A stretch of DNA of 63,327 nucleotides from SIG607 sp045586405. Lineage in GTDB: Bacteria > Bacillota > Clostridia > Oscillospirales > Acutalibacteraceae. Shown here one piece after another: positions 45,181-54,085 of this stretch (the stretch's first letter is position 1; the number at the start of each line of letters is the position of its first letter). The notes beneath the pieces are model-generated. The model did not search any database. It saw only the letters and a list, made by a program, of their open reading frames with translations, and had not been told where the DNA came from. The position numbers and the translations under genes are program-made. Location of the stretch: positions 1 to 63,327 of the forward strand of contig JAZNAG010000017.1 in the NCBI GenBank assembly GCA_045586405.1, read 5' to 3'.

Positions 45181-46194
45181 ATGCAGCCTGCCATCAGTGT
45201 AGTAATACCTGTTTATAACGTTGAAAAATATTTAAGTAAATGTATTGACAGTGTTTTGGCACAAAGCTTTAAAGATTACGAAATTATTTTGGTAGACGAC
45301 GGCTCTGCTGACGGTAGCGGTAAACTTTGCGATGATTACGCGCAGAAGTATTCTTTCATTTCGGTTGTCCATCAGACAAATAAAGGACTGGGCGGTGCCA
45401 GAAATACAGGTATTGATAACGCGACGGGTAAATATATTTTGTTTTTGGACAGCGATGATTATATTGATGTTGAGTTGCTTGAAATCTGCCATAACAAAGC
45501 AAAGCAGCATGACTGTGATATGGTGCTGTTTAACTGTGTTGCGGTTTATGAAGACGGCTCTTTAGGTGAAACATACACCTGTAAACCACTGCCTGCGGAT
45601 ACTTTTCTTTCGGGTGAAGACCTTAAATCCATGGTTTTCTTAAGCGGTGCTTGTAACCGTATGTTTAAAAGCGATTTATTTAAAAAGTTTAATATTTATT
45701 TCCCTGATAAGCTTTGGTATGAAGATTTGCACACAGTACCTAAGCTTATTCCGCATATTAAGGCGGCTTATTATTACGGTGAAAAACCGCTGTATTATTA
45801 TTTTCAGCGGACAGGCTCTATAATGCATACGCCGAATTTTGAGCGTATTACTGAGCAAAGGCTGAAAGCCGTAAACGAAATTTGGGAATATTATGATAAA
45901 AACGGATTTAAAGATACTTACAGGACAGAACTTGAGTATTTATGGCTTTTCCACGGCTTCTTTTTGCCCGTGAGAGAGATGCAGCTTATGTCTTCTCATT
46001 TTGAGGAATATGCATCTGTATTGAGGGAAGAACTGGTTAAGAAGTGTAATGAACCTCATAAAAACAGATATATATCTGACTTGAATAAAAAAGAGCGGCA
46101 GCTGCTTAAGTGGTCGCTTAACGGTAATTATGCTGCAATTAAACTTTTTTCGGCGTTAAATAAATTCGTTAAGAAGGTTCGTAATGTTAAATAA
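45181..46194 (+). CDS. Family 2 glycosyltransferase, tandem copy 2
   Basis: A 337-residue GT-A enzyme like its upstream neighbour: AISVVIPVYNVEKYLSKCID, VDDGSADGSG, GLGGARNTGI, LFLDSDD, then CNRMFKSDLFK, WYEDLHTVPKL and QRTGSIMH. GGAGG precedes the ATG. The pair probably adds two different sugars of one repeat unit. Donor and acceptor unknown. Confidence 0.9.
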   Translation: MQPAISVVIPVYNVEKYLSKCIDSVLAQSFKDYEIILVDDGSADGSGKLCDDYAQKYSFISVVHQTNKGLGGARNTGIDNATGKYILFLDSDDYIDVELLEICHNKAKQHDCDMVLFNCVAVYEDGSLGETYTCKPLPADTFLSGEDLKSMVFLSGACNRMFKSDLFKKFNIYFPDKLWYEDLHTVPKLIPHIKAAYYYGEKPLYYYFQRTGSIMHTPNFERITEQRLKAVNEIWEYYDKNGFKDTYRTELEYLWLFHGFFLPVREMQLMSSHFEEYASVLREELVKKCNEPHKNRYISDLNKKERQLLKWSLNGNYAAIKLFSALNKFVKKVRNVK

Positions 46195-47449
46195 GCTCAG
46201 AAGAATGGATCTGAAAAGCAAGACTTTAATGAAAAATACATTTATGCTGTATATTTTGCAGTTTTCGTCTTATCTTTTCAGTTTTATAACAGTCCCTTAC
46301 CAAACCAGAGTTTTGGGACCTGAAATATACGGAATTTTAGGTGTTGCCGCAGCGGTAATGCTATATTTTCAGTTGTTTATGGACTTTGGCTTTTTGCTTT
46401 CGGGCACTGAGGATATAGCCAAAAACCGTGACGACAGGGACTATGTTTGCAGAAAAATTACATCTATAGCCATTATAAAAACCGTTTTTGGAATTGTATC
46501 TTTAATTGTTATGGCAATTTTGGTTATAGCCATACCAAAATTTGCAGAACATAAGACGGTTTATTTTATTTATCTTTTGGCTTTTGCGGCAAATTCTTTT
46601 TTGCCCGATTATGTTTATCGCGGAATTGAAAAAATGACTGCGGTAACCGTACGTACCGTAGCCATTAAGCTTTTCTTTTGCGTAATGATATTTGTCTTTT
46701 TGCGTTCAAAGGAAGATTATCTGGCAGTTCCCATTTTACTGCTGATAGGTAATGCACTTGCCGTTGTTTTTGCTTATTTACACCTTTTTAAATCTCTTGA
46801 GTACGGATTTACGAAGGTTAGCTTCAGTGAAATACTTGGTGATTTCAAGCGCTCTTCGGTATTCTTTTACTCAAGAATAGCATCTACTGTTTACAGCGCC
46901 ACAAATACTGTAATTTTAGGTTTTACCGATACTACAGGGCTTATCACAGGATATTTCAGCTCTGCCGATAAGGTTATTACAACTGCCAAAAACGGATTTT
47001 CTCCTATTTCTGACAGCCTTTATCCGTATATGGTAAAAAATAAAGATTTCAGTCCTGCAAAGAAAATCCTTACCGTTGTTATGATACCTATTATTGTAGG
47101 CAGTATTGCGGTAGGTATATTTGCAGAGCCTCTTTGTATTTTTGCTTTTGGTAAAGAGTTTGCAGGAAGTGCAGATATCTTGCGCGCCTTTTTACCTGTG
47201 GTGGTGGCCGTTTTACCAAGCTATATTTTCGGTTTTCCGGCTATGGGTGCTTTAGGTATTTCAAAGTATGCCAATTACTCTATATTTGTGGGCACCGCTG
47301 TTCATATTATAGGTACTGTAATCTTAGCGGTAACAGGCAATATAAGCGGTGTTACTCTGGCACTTATGACCTCTGTTTCTGAATGGTCAATTTTAATCTT
47401 CAGACTTATAGTTGTATATAAACACCGCCATTTGATGAATAAGGAGTAA
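46184..47449 (+). CDS. Wzx-like polysaccharide flippase
   Basis: A 421-residue MATE/MOP-type membrane protein with about twelve helices. The N-terminus NTFMLYILQFSSYLFSFITV followed by PYQTRVLGPEIYGILG is the RfbX/Wzx signature. It moves lipid-linked repeat units across the membrane for the polymerase. Overlaps the preceding gene by 11 bases. Confidence 0.88.
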   Translation: MLNKLRRMDLKSKTLMKNTFMLYILQFSSYLFSFITVPYQTRVLGPEIYGILGVAAAVMLYFQLFMDFGFLLSGTEDIAKNRDDRDYVCRKITSIAIIKTVFGIVSLIVMAILVIAIPKFAEHKTVYFIYLLAFAANSFLPDYVYRGIEKMTAVTVRTVAIKLFFCVMIFVFLRSKEDYLAVPILLLIGNALAVVFAYLHLFKSLEYGFTKVSFSEILGDFKRSSVFFYSRIASTVYSATNTVILGFTDTTGLITGYFSSADKVITTAKNGFSPISDSLYPYMVKNKDFSPAKKILTVVMIPIIVGSIAVGIFAEPLCIFAFGKEFAGSADILRAFLPVVVAVLPSYIFGFPAMGALGISKYANYSIFVGTAVHIIGTVILAVTGNISGVTLALMTSVSEWSILIFRLIVVYKHRHLMNKE

Positions 47450-47453
47450 GGTA

Positions 47454-48596
47454 ATGGAGCTTATTCTGCGAATATTAAAAAGAGCTTTTTGGATAATATG
47501 CAAAGTTCTTCCCGTAAGAAGAAATAAAATTATTTTTCAAAGCTATTACGGAAGGGGCTATGGCGATAACCCTAAGTATATTGCCGAAGAACTGCTTAAA
47601 TCAAAGCTTGACTTAGATTTGGTTTGGGTTATAAAAGACGACAACGAGGATAATCTTCCAAAAGAAATTCGTACTGTAAAATTCCGTTCTTTTAAATACA
47701 TTTATGAAATGTCAACCGCAAAAGTTTGGGTTGATAACGCCAGAAAAGAATACTGCGCCAAAAAGAAAAACCAATATTATATGCAGACTTGGCACGGCGG
47801 ACTGGGCATGAAAAAGGTCGAAAATATGGTGCCGGACAAGCTTGACAAAAAGTATTTGAAAATGGCAAAGCGTGATGCTAAGCAGTGCGATGTTATGCTT
47901 TCAAGCTGTGATACCCTGACAAGTGACTACCGCAATTATTTCTGGTATCCTGACGGTGAAATACTTCAAAAAGGTCTTCCGCGGAATGACAGACTTTTAA
48001 ACTTTACCGAGGCTGATGTAAAACGCATAAGAAGTAATTTGAATATTGATGACTCAACAAGGCTTCTTTTATATGCGCCTACTTTCCGCGCTGACCATAA
48101 TTTAGAGGCTTATGATATCAATTACAGACGCTGTAAAGAAGCGGTGGAAAAGCGTTTTGGCGGAAGCTGGAAAATACTGCTCAGACTTCACCCTAACGTA
48201 TTTGCTCTCTCAAATAATATTGAGTATGATAAAGATGTTGTTATAAATGCTTCATACTACTCAGATATGCAAGAATTATATATGATATCCGATATGCTTA
48301 TAACCGACTACTCGTCTGTAATTTTTGACTATCTGCTTATAGAAAAGCCCAGCCTTTTATACGCCAGTGATATTTCAAAATACCGCGAGGAAAGAGATTA
48401 TTATTTTGAATTTGGTGACCTTCCGTTTAAGCTGTGCGAAAATAATGATGAGCTTGAAAAGTGTATAGAAAATTTTGACGAAGAGTCATATAAAGAAGCA
48501 ATAAAGGGCTTTAAAAAGCAACACGGTTTTTGTGATAGCGGTGTTGCATCAAAAGCCGCTGCACAGTGGATATTAAACAAAATTAAAGAGGGATAA
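47454..48596 (+). CDS. CDP-glycerol glycerophosphotransferase (TagB/TagF family)
   Basis: A 380-residue GT-B-like enzyme that transfers glycerol phosphate from CDP-glycerol. Family motifs are QTWHGGLGMKK, YAPTFRAD, LLRLHPN and LITDYSSVIFDYLL. The N-terminus is amphipathic or hydrophobic, for membrane contact. CDP-glycerol would come from tagD just downstream. It likely decorates or extends the polymer with glycerol phosphate, as in teichoic acids. Confidence 0.92.
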   Translation: MELILRILKRAFWIICKVLPVRRNKIIFQSYYGRGYGDNPKYIAEELLKSKLDLDLVWVIKDDNEDNLPKEIRTVKFRSFKYIYEMSTAKVWVDNARKEYCAKKKNQYYMQTWHGGLGMKKVENMVPDKLDKKYLKMAKRDAKQCDVMLSSCDTLTSDYRNYFWYPDGEILQKGLPRNDRLLNFTEADVKRIRSNLNIDDSTRLLLYAPTFRADHNLEAYDINYRRCKEAVEKRFGGSWKILLRLHPNVFALSNNIEYDKDVVINASYYSDMQELYMISDMLITDYSSVIFDYLLIEKPSLLYASDISKYREERDYYFEFGDLPFKLCENNDELEKCIENFDEESYKEAIKGFKKQHGFCDSGVASKAAAQWILNKIKEG

Positions 48597-48598
48597 TT

Positions 48599-48988
48599 AT
48601 GAAAAAAGTTATAACCTACGGAACTTTTGATTTGTTGCATTACGGACATATAAATTTATTAAAACGTGCTAAAGAGAGAGGCGATTACCTGATTGTTGCT
48701 CTTTCAACCGATGAATTTAACTGGAATTCGAAAAACAAAAAGTGTTATTTTTCTTATGAAAAAAGAAAGCTTTTGTTAGAAGCTATACGCTATGTTGATT
48801 TGGTTATTCCGGAAGAAAACTGGGATCAGAAAATTTCTGACGTAAAAGAGTTTAAGGTGGACACCTTTGTTATGGGTGACGACTGGCAGGGGAAATTCGA
48901 TTTTCTTAAAGATTACTGCGAGGTTGTTTACCTTCCAAGAACACCTGAAATTTCAACTACTCAGATTAAAGGCGACCTTAAGAAATAA
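48599..48988 (+). CDS. tagD: Glycerol-3-phosphate cytidylyltransferase
   Basis: A 129-residue enzyme that makes CDP-glycerol from CTP and glycerol 3-phosphate. YGTFDLLHYGHINLLKRAKE is the HxGH motif region, and ISTTQIKGDL near the end corresponds to the RTxGISTT motif. It lies 2 bases after the glycerophosphotransferase gene. Last plus-strand gene of the locus. Confidence 0.96.
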   Translation: MKKVITYGTFDLLHYGHINLLKRAKERGDYLIVALSTDEFNWNSKNKKCYFSYEKRKLLLEAIRYVDLVIPEENWDQKISDVKEFKVDTFVMGDDWQGKFDFLKDYCEVVYLPRTPEISTTQIKGDLKK

Positions 48989-49026
48989 AAAAAGCATCAG
49001 TATCGATTTTGATACTGATGCTTTTA
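48989..49026. terminator. Bidirectional terminator of the polymer locus
   Basis: AAAGCATCAGTATC / GATACTGATGCTTT, a 14-bp stem with loop GATTTT, between tagD and the convergent glycosyltransferase. Confidence 0.85.
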
Positions 49027-49029
49027 AAT

Positions 49030-50085
49030 TTAATTGATTTTTTCAAACAGTTTCGGAAAATACTTTTTAACTATATAAATTACTCTGGCAATGCAAAGGC
49101 ACATAAATCTGTTGCGGGATTTAAAAAAGCCTGTCATTATTCCGAAAAGGCCTTTTCCGTTTATATGGGCGCTTAGTTTACCAAAAAGCTCAGAACCTAT
49201 TTCGCGGTCGAAAAAGTCACATCTTTGCCTTCCCGACATTCCCATTCGTTTGTCGCAGTTACGCTCCAGTGCGGAAAAGACATATCTTGAATAGCGGTTT
49301 GCTATAATGCCTTTCACTTCGTCACTCAGGCAGTTCCAATTTTCGTATTGACCGTAAATCGCCTTGATTCTGCGCATTATATTTTCATAATAAGTAGGAA
49401 TGAATTTGCCGGTCAGACTGCTGCTGTTATTCTTGCGGTAATAATACAGTGTGTCGCTTAGAATATTACAGGCGTCAATATTATTAAAAAATTCAATATT
49501 AAAAAGAATATCTTCAACCAAAGTAACCGTTTTGAACTTTATGCCTATTTTGCGCATATATTCAAGGTCGTAAAGCTTGTTCCAGGCGTACCCGTAAATG
49601 CCTATGTCTTCAAGGTGTATAACTTCTTTTCGCACATCTTCTTTTGTTTTAAGAGCCTTATCATCATAGAAAACGTCTACGCTGTCGTAATTTACGCCTT
49701 CTTTATTATAATAATCTTCCCGAAGGGAAAAAACCACAACCTGAGCAGGATTATCCGTTATAGATTTTACGGTAACTTCCAGCATATCCTGTCTGAAAGA
49801 ATCGTCACTGTCCAAAAACATTATGTAACGTCCACGAGCTATGTTTAAGCCCTCGTTTCTGGCGTTACTCAGCCCACCGTTTTTCTCTAAATGTATTACC
49901 TTTATTTTATCATACTTAGAGGCATATTCGTCACATATAATGGGCGATTTATCGGGGGATTTATCGTCTACAAGTATGAGTTCAAAATCACTGAAGGTCT
50001 GATTTAAAACAGAGTCTATACTGTTTCTTAAATATTTTTCCACACCGTAAACCGGCATAACAATACTGACAACTGGACTCGACAT
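49030..50085 (-). CDS. Family 2 glycosyltransferase, convergent to the locus
   Basis: A 351-residue GT-A enzyme: PVVSIVMPVYGVEKYLRNSI, VDDKSPDKSP, GGLSNARNEGLN and FLDSDDS. The second half has the acceptor-type region with NKLYDLEYMRK and a basic C-terminal tail. The start at 50085 is set by AAGGAG upstream. It is transcribed against the locus and has its own promoter region. Probably part of the same polymer pathway. Confidence 0.88.
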   Translation of the reverse strand: MSSPVVSIVMPVYGVEKYLRNSIDSVLNQTFSDFELILVDDKSPDKSPIICDEYASKYDKIKVIHLEKNGGLSNARNEGLNIARGRYIMFLDSDDSFRQDMLEVTVKSITDNPAQVVVFSLREDYYNKEGVNYDSVDVFYDDKALKTKEDVRKEVIHLEDIGIYGYAWNKLYDLEYMRKIGIKFKTVTLVEDILFNIEFFNNIDACNILSDTLYYYRKNNSSSLTGKFIPTYYENIMRRIKAIYGQYENWNCLSDEVKGIIANRYSRYVFSALERNCDKRMGMSGRQRCDFFDREIGSELFGKLSAHINGKGLFGIMTGFFKSRNRFMCLCIARVIYIVKKYFPKLFEKIN

Positions 50086-50155
50086 TACAACACTCCTTTT
50101 CGTCTGCCTATATAATAACAAATTACTCGACTTTAGTCAAGAACGCCGTTTTTTG

Positions 50156-50183
50156 TTGCAATTTTTTATCAGTAAGGTATAAT
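50156..50183 (+). promoter_or_regulatory. Promoter of greA
   Basis: TTGCAA, 16 bases, TATAAT, about 30 bases ahead of the start. Confidence 0.7.
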
Positions 50184-50212
50184 AATTATTAGTAAAATAA
50201 AAAGAGGTTATT

Positions 50213-50713
50213 ATGCATAACGAGCTTACAAAAAAAGATATAGAAAAAATGAAAGAAGAGCTTGAATACCGTATAGGTGTTTTGCGCCCTAAAATTCTTG
50301 AAGAAGTAAAATTTGCAAGAAGTCACGGCGATTTAAGCGAAAACTTTGAATACAAGGCTGCAAAGCAAGAGCGTGGCAAGAATGAGAGCCGTATAAGATT
50401 TTTAAATAATATGATTAAAACGGCAATAGTTATTGAGGATATCTCGTCTGACGATGAGGTGGGGCTTTACGATAAGGTTACCTACTATATTGAAGAAGAT
50501 GACGAAGAAGAAACGGTTATGATAGTTACCACAATGCGCCATAACGCCCTTATGAATATTGTCAGCAAGGAATCTCCCATAGGAATAGCTCTTTTCGGCA
50601 AAAAGGTGGGGGATAGGGTTACTGTGCAGAGTGACAGCGGCAGTTATGAGGTAATTGTCAGAAAAATCGAAAAAGGAGAAGACGACGGTAGTCTTTCTAT
50701 CCGTAAATACTAA
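50213..50713 (+). CDS. greA: Transcription elongation factor GreA
   Basis: A 166-residue factor that rescues backtracked RNA polymerase. The N-terminal coiled coil with LRPKILEEVKFARSHGDLSE and NFEYKAAKQERGK carries the tip acidic residues. The C-terminal FKBP-like domain has SPIGIALFGKKVGDRVTV. AAAGAGG precedes the ATG. Followed at once by a transglycosylase gene. Confidence 0.95.
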   Translation: MHNELTKKDIEKMKEELEYRIGVLRPKILEEVKFARSHGDLSENFEYKAAKQERGKNESRIRFLNNMIKTAIVIEDISSDDEVGLYDKVTYYIEEDDEEETVMIVTTMRHNALMNIVSKESPIGIALFGKKVGDRVTVQSDSGSYEVIVRKIEKGEDDGSLSIRKY

Positions 50714-50714
50714 T

Positions 50715-51437
50715 ATGAAAAAACTGTTTAAATTTATAGGAAAAACTATAGCAACGGTGCTTGTTGTGGCTATTATAGCCGGTATATGCGTGGGTGTTCG
50801 CTATGGTGTTTCAGGATATAAGGAATATAAAAAAGCCATAGAAGAAACACCTATTCAGGTAAAAATAGAAAGTATAATACAAAGAGAAAATTTTATACCA
50901 AAAAGTGAGCTTCCCCCAATATATGTAAATGCCGTTATTGCGGTGGAAGACCACAATTATTATAATCACGGGGCTATAAGCTTTCTTTCTACCGCAAGGG
51001 CAATTTTTACTAATCTCAGCAAACAGGAACTGACTATGGGCGGCAGTACCATTACACAGCAGGTAGCTAAAAATCTTTATTTTTCTCAGGAAAAAACCTT
51101 AACCAGAAAAATAGCCGAACTGTTTATGGCTATAGAACTTGAAAAGCACTACAGTAAAGATGAAATTTTCGAGTTTTATGTGAATAACATATATTTCGGA
51201 AGTGGTTATTATAATATTTACGATGCTTCTATGGGCTATTACGGGGTAGAACCAAAAGACCTTACCGATTATCAGGCTACCCTCCTTGCAGGTGTACCGA
51301 ATGCACCCTCGGTTTATTCCCCCGATAATAATACTGAGCTGACTGCACAAAGACAGCGTCAGGTGCTTGACAGTATGGTAAAATACGGATACCTTGACAA
51401 AGAAAAAGCCGACGAAATTTTTTCTAAAGGGGAATAG
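50715..51437 (+). CDS. Monofunctional peptidoglycan transglycosylase (GT51)
   Basis: A 240-residue enzyme that polymerises lipid II. One N-terminal membrane anchor (residues ~8-32) is followed by GT51 motifs: AVEDHNYYNHGAIS (catalytic Glu), GGSTITQQVAKN, RKIAELFMAIELE and YVNNIYFGSGYYNI. There is no transpeptidase domain, so it is MtgA/SgtB-like rather than a class A PBP. The ATG at 50715 lies 1 base after the greA stop; the longer frame overlaps greA. Confidence 0.92.
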   Translation: MKKLFKFIGKTIATVLVVAIIAGICVGVRYGVSGYKEYKKAIEETPIQVKIESIIQRENFIPKSELPPIYVNAVIAVEDHNYYNHGAISFLSTARAIFTNLSKQELTMGGSTITQQVAKNLYFSQEKTLTRKIAELFMAIELEKHYSKDEIFEFYVNNIYFGSGYYNIYDASMGYYGVEPKDLTDYQATLLAGVPNAPSVYSPDNNTELTAQRQRQVLDSMVKYGYLDKEKADEIFSKGE

Positions 51438-51439
51438 GT

Positions 51440-52084
51440 ATGTGTAGCCAAAATACAATGGATTATTTTGAGTACGATAAGGGAAGCGGTATAAGGGTGC
51501 TTTATGTTGGTAATTCCGTTACAAAGCACGCGCCAAAACCCGAAATAGGCTGGACTAATGACTGCGGTATGGCGGCAAGTTGTACAGATAAAGATTATGT
51601 TCATCTTATTCAGGCAAAGGTTAAAGAAATTCATCCCGATGCCGCTTTCAGTATTTTGCAAATAGGAAACTACGAACGCGAGTTTTATTACAGAAAACCT
51701 GAAGATTACTACCAAAAAGCGCAGGATTTTAACGCAGACCTTATTATTATGTTTTTCGGCGCAAACGTCAGAAAAGATTATGCCATTACCAATGATCCTC
51801 CGAAAACCTTTAAAAAAGCTTATGAGGATTTAAGAAACTTTCTTGTAAACGGTAGAAAACCCTTTGTCCTTCATTCCCAGGGATACTATGTTCGACCAAA
51901 AGTAGATAAGGAAAAACAGGAAGTTTCCAATAAATATAACGATACTTTTGTGTTGCTTGAGGATATTAGAGAACTCCCCGAAACTTTGGGTAAGTTTAAC
52001 CACCCCGGAGACTTTGGTATGCAGGTTATTGCTGATAAATTCTGGGTAGAAATTAAAGATTTTGTTGAAAATTTTAAAAAATAA
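51440..52084 (+). CDS. SGNH/GDSL hydrolase
   Basis: A 214-residue hydrolase. The nucleophile motif is VLYVGNSVTKHAP, the block III Asn region is FFGANVRKD, and the C-terminal Asp-His pair is in NHPGDFGM, a variant order. These enzymes act as esterases or acetylesterases on glycans and lipids. No signal peptide is seen. It lies 2 bases after the transglycosylase gene, so a cell-wall glycan ester is a plausible but unproven substrate. Confidence 0.8.
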   Translation: MCSQNTMDYFEYDKGSGIRVLYVGNSVTKHAPKPEIGWTNDCGMAASCTDKDYVHLIQAKVKEIHPDAAFSILQIGNYEREFYYRKPEDYYQKAQDFNADLIIMFFGANVRKDYAITNDPPKTFKKAYEDLRNFLVNGRKPFVLHSQGYYVRPKVDKEKQEVSNKYNDTFVLLEDIRELPETLGKFNHPGDFGMQVIADKFWVEIKDFVENFKK

Positions 52085-52090
52085 TAAATT

Positions 52091-52120
52091 AAAACAGGCA
52101 CTCTAAAAAGTGCCTGTTTT
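52091..52120. terminator. Terminator after the SGNH gene
   Basis: A perfect 12-bp stem AAAACAGGCACT / AGTGCCTGTTTT with a CTAAAA loop and T-rich ends. It could also end the small minus-strand ORF at 52139-52204. Confidence 0.85.
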
Positions 52121-52138
52121 GTTTTGCAGTTAACGTTT

Positions 52139-52204
52139 TTATATATGAGTTAAAATTTCCATAAGGGCGTAAAAACCGAAGAATAGGAAAAAGAACATAA
52201 ACAT
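52139..52204 (-). CDS. Candidate 21-residue hydrophobic peptide
   Basis: An ATG with AGAGGTAA 6 bases upstream opens a 21-codon frame. The peptide is almost entirely Phe, Leu, Ile, Met and Tyr, opening MFMFFFLFFGFYALMEI, then a Thr-His end. It would be a single membrane helix. A perfect hairpin terminator lies just downstream on this strand, and a small hairpin TGAAGC/GCTTCA lies upstream in the leader. The rest of the 265-base interval holds no other gene. It could be a membrane microprotein or a type I toxin-like peptide. Expression is unknown. Confidence 0.45.
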   Translation of the reverse strand: MFMFFFLFFGFYALMEILTHI

Positions 52205-52322
52205 ATTATTACCTCTTTTCACTTTGTTGTCTGAAGCTTTGCTTCACTGTCTATAGTCTAACAAAACCAAAGTCCCATAAACGACACTTTAAAACGGGAA
52301 AGATTAAAAAATAATAACAAAT

Positions 52323-52349
52323 AATCGCACTGTTTTAAGCAGTGCGATT
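52323..52349 (-). terminator. Terminator of the DUF2953-C39 operon
   Basis: On the minus strand AATCGCACTG / CAGTGCGATT, a 10-bp stem followed by a T-rich stretch, directly after the C39-like gene. Confidence 0.8.
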
Positions 52350-52718
52350 TTACGTTTCTTTTATTTCAAAATAGTATTTTAGTTTACTTTCGGGGAAGTC
52401 GGTCATTACGCCGTGCTCGGGATCGTAAAATGTGCCTTTAAAATACAGCGACCAATGCCAACAGCGTGGGGTTTCAAGGCTTAAAATGGCTATTTCGGGC
52501 AGGTCTTCTTTTGAAAATGCCTGTTTTCTTGTTTTATCAAAGGAAATGCCGTTTTTGCATAGAAACTCAAACATCTGTTTAAGGGTTGTTTCACGGTCGG
52601 TTTTGCACTCCTTAATAATTTCCTCAACCGTCTTATCGGTCAGCATAGCAAGTACCGCCTGACCACACTGAAGGTCGGTAGGTTCTTTTATGTATTTTGG
52701 CTTTTCAGTAAGACTCAT
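52350..52718 (-). CDS. C39-like cysteine peptidase domain protein
   Basis: A 122-residue protein with a papain-like C39 core: LQCGQAVLAMLTDKTVEEI (Cys18 as nucleophile), WHWSLYFKGTFYDPEHG (His and Asp). There is no signal peptide and no transporter domain. It may be a small bacteriocin-processing-like peptidase or an inactive relative. The start overlaps the ECF S-component gene by 4 bases. Confidence 0.75.
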   Translation of the reverse strand: MSLTEKPKYIKEPTDLQCGQAVLAMLTDKTVEEIIKECKTDRETTLKQMFEFLCKNGISFDKTRKQAFSKEDLPEIAILSLETPRCWHWSLYFKGTFYDPEHGVMTDFPESKLKYYFEIKET

Positions 52719-53218
52719 AAGCGTATCCTTTTGGTTATGCCCGATTTATTCAGCACGGTATAAATAATTACCGAAGCGACAACGCAAATAACACCTTGCA
52801 AACAGTTATAAGGTATTGACACGGCAGCCGAAAGACCGATACCCATCACAAAACATTCGTACAAAAAGTAGCCGCATACCATAACAGCTTCGCAAAGTAT
52901 TGAAGATAAAATATGACGAAGCAGAGAATACTTTTTACCCACAATAAAATAAATTATAAGCGCCATTAAACCCTTTAATATAAAGGTGCAGGGGGCGTAT
53001 ATTATAAACCCAAGCAATATATCGCAAATTGCACTTCCTATTGCAGCGGCAAAAAAGCCGTAGGGACCGAGCAAAATACCGCCAAGCAGTACAAAACAGT
53101 CGCCAAGATTTACATATCCCGAAGCTATGGGAAAAGGTATAACAAAGTATGTAGCCACAAAAGTTAAAGCAGCAAAAAGCGCCGCTAAAACGGTTTTCTT
53201 TATTGAGAATTTGCTCAT
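52715..53218 (-). CDS. ECF transporter substrate-binding (S) component
   Basis: A 167-residue membrane protein with about five to six helices. FSIKKTVLAALFAALTFVAT followed by GYVNLGDCFVLLGGILLGP and AAAIGSAICDILLGF matches small S components of energy-coupling-factor vitamin importers. It needs a shared EcfAA'T module, which is not in this window. The vitamin cannot be told from the sequence alone. Coupled by 4-base overlaps on both sides. Confidence 0.82.
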   Translation of the reverse strand: MSKFSIKKTVLAALFAALTFVATYFVIPFPIASGYVNLGDCFVLLGGILLGPYGFFAAAIGSAICDILLGFIIYAPCTFILKGLMALIIYFIVGKKYSLLRHILSSILCEAVMVCGYFLYECFVMGIGLSAAVSIPYNCLQGVICVVASVIIYTVLNKSGITKRIRL

Positions 53219-53547
53219 TTTTCACCCTTCTTTAATATAAGCGATAAAACCTTTGAAAAGAGACCGCTATCCTGAGATTCGGCGCTTAAAACAGAGACCT
53301 CGCCGTTTGATACCGTAATATAAGCAACAGGCTTTTTGGTTACACCTGCACCTGCGCCGCCGGATATATTTTCTTTGCCTTTGGCATTATCAAAACCACC
53401 GCCGCCAAATCCAAAAGAAAGGTTATAAACGGGTATAATCATAGTGCCGTCTGCGGTAATGGGATCACCCAGTACAGAATTTTCTTTAAGAGCAATTTCA
53501 GCCTTATCGGCGGCTGTGCTTATTATTTCTGAAATTTTATTAGTCAT
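53215..53547 (-). CDS. gerW: GerW/YtfJ-family sporulation protein
   Basis: A 110-residue protein. The pattern GDPITADGTMIIPVYNLSFG followed by a glycine-rich FGGGG stretch and GGAGAGVTKKPVAYITVSNG is typical of YtfJ/GerW, a spore protein needed for a normal germination response. It is coupled to a DUF2953 gene, as ytfI-ytfJ in B. subtilis. Consistent with sigK in the same window. Confidence 0.92.
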   Translation of the reverse strand: MTNKISEIISTAADKAEIALKENSVLGDPITADGTMIIPVYNLSFGFGGGGFDNAKGKENISGGAGAGVTKKPVAYITVSNGEVSVLSAESQDSGLFSKVLSLILKKGEK

Positions 53548-54085
53548 TTTTATTTTCTTCCTTTGTGATTTTTTTCACTATGGGCAAAACCTTTAAAAAG
53601 GCCTTTAAAATATAGAAAACTCTTATTTTAATATTTGCAGAAAGGAAAAAATACGAACGGAAATTTTCATAGTCTGCGTTTATTTTTATGTCGTCTTCTT
53701 TAACCGTCATTACCGTTTCCAAAAAGGCAACCGCAGGGTATAAAATAGAACATAAACCACCATACAACATTGCAGTCTGCGCCGCATCGGAAGTTGAAGC
53801 GGTAATGTGCAATTTAAAGTCTTTAACAACTGCTTTTTTTAACAGGTATTTTAAACTTTGAAATATTCCTTGTCGCTCTGAAAAAATAAACTTTGAAAGT
53901 TTTAGAATATCAGGTTTTTCCTGAGTTTCCTGTTTTTCTTTTTTCTTTGTTTTTTTGCCGAAAACAGAAAAGGAAAAGTGGATTTTTTCATCTGATGTTA
54001 CAGTAAAGCCAAAAGGAATATTCAGCATTAAAACAAAAAATATTAAAATTATTAAAGTTAAAATAACGGCAATAAAAATTTCCAT
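53540..54085 (-). CDS. DUF2953 (YtfI-like) membrane protein
   Basis: A 181-residue protein. An N-terminal membrane helix (IFIAVILTLIILIFFVLML) is followed by a Lys-rich linker and a conserved domain (KDFKLHITASTSDAAQTAML, YGGLCSILYP). This is the DUF2953 family, found next to gerW in many spore formers. Function unknown; a link to sporulation follows from context. First gene of a four-gene coupled operon; overlaps gerW by 8 bases. Confidence 0.85.
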   Translation of the reverse strand: MEIFIAVILTLIILIFFVLMLNIPFGFTVTSDEKIHFSFSVFGKKTKKKEKQETQEKPDILKLSKFIFSERQGIFQSLKYLLKKAVVKDFKLHITASTSDAAQTAMLYGGLCSILYPAVAFLETVMTVKEDDIKINADYENFRSYFFLSANIKIRVFYILKAFLKVLPIVKKITKEENKND

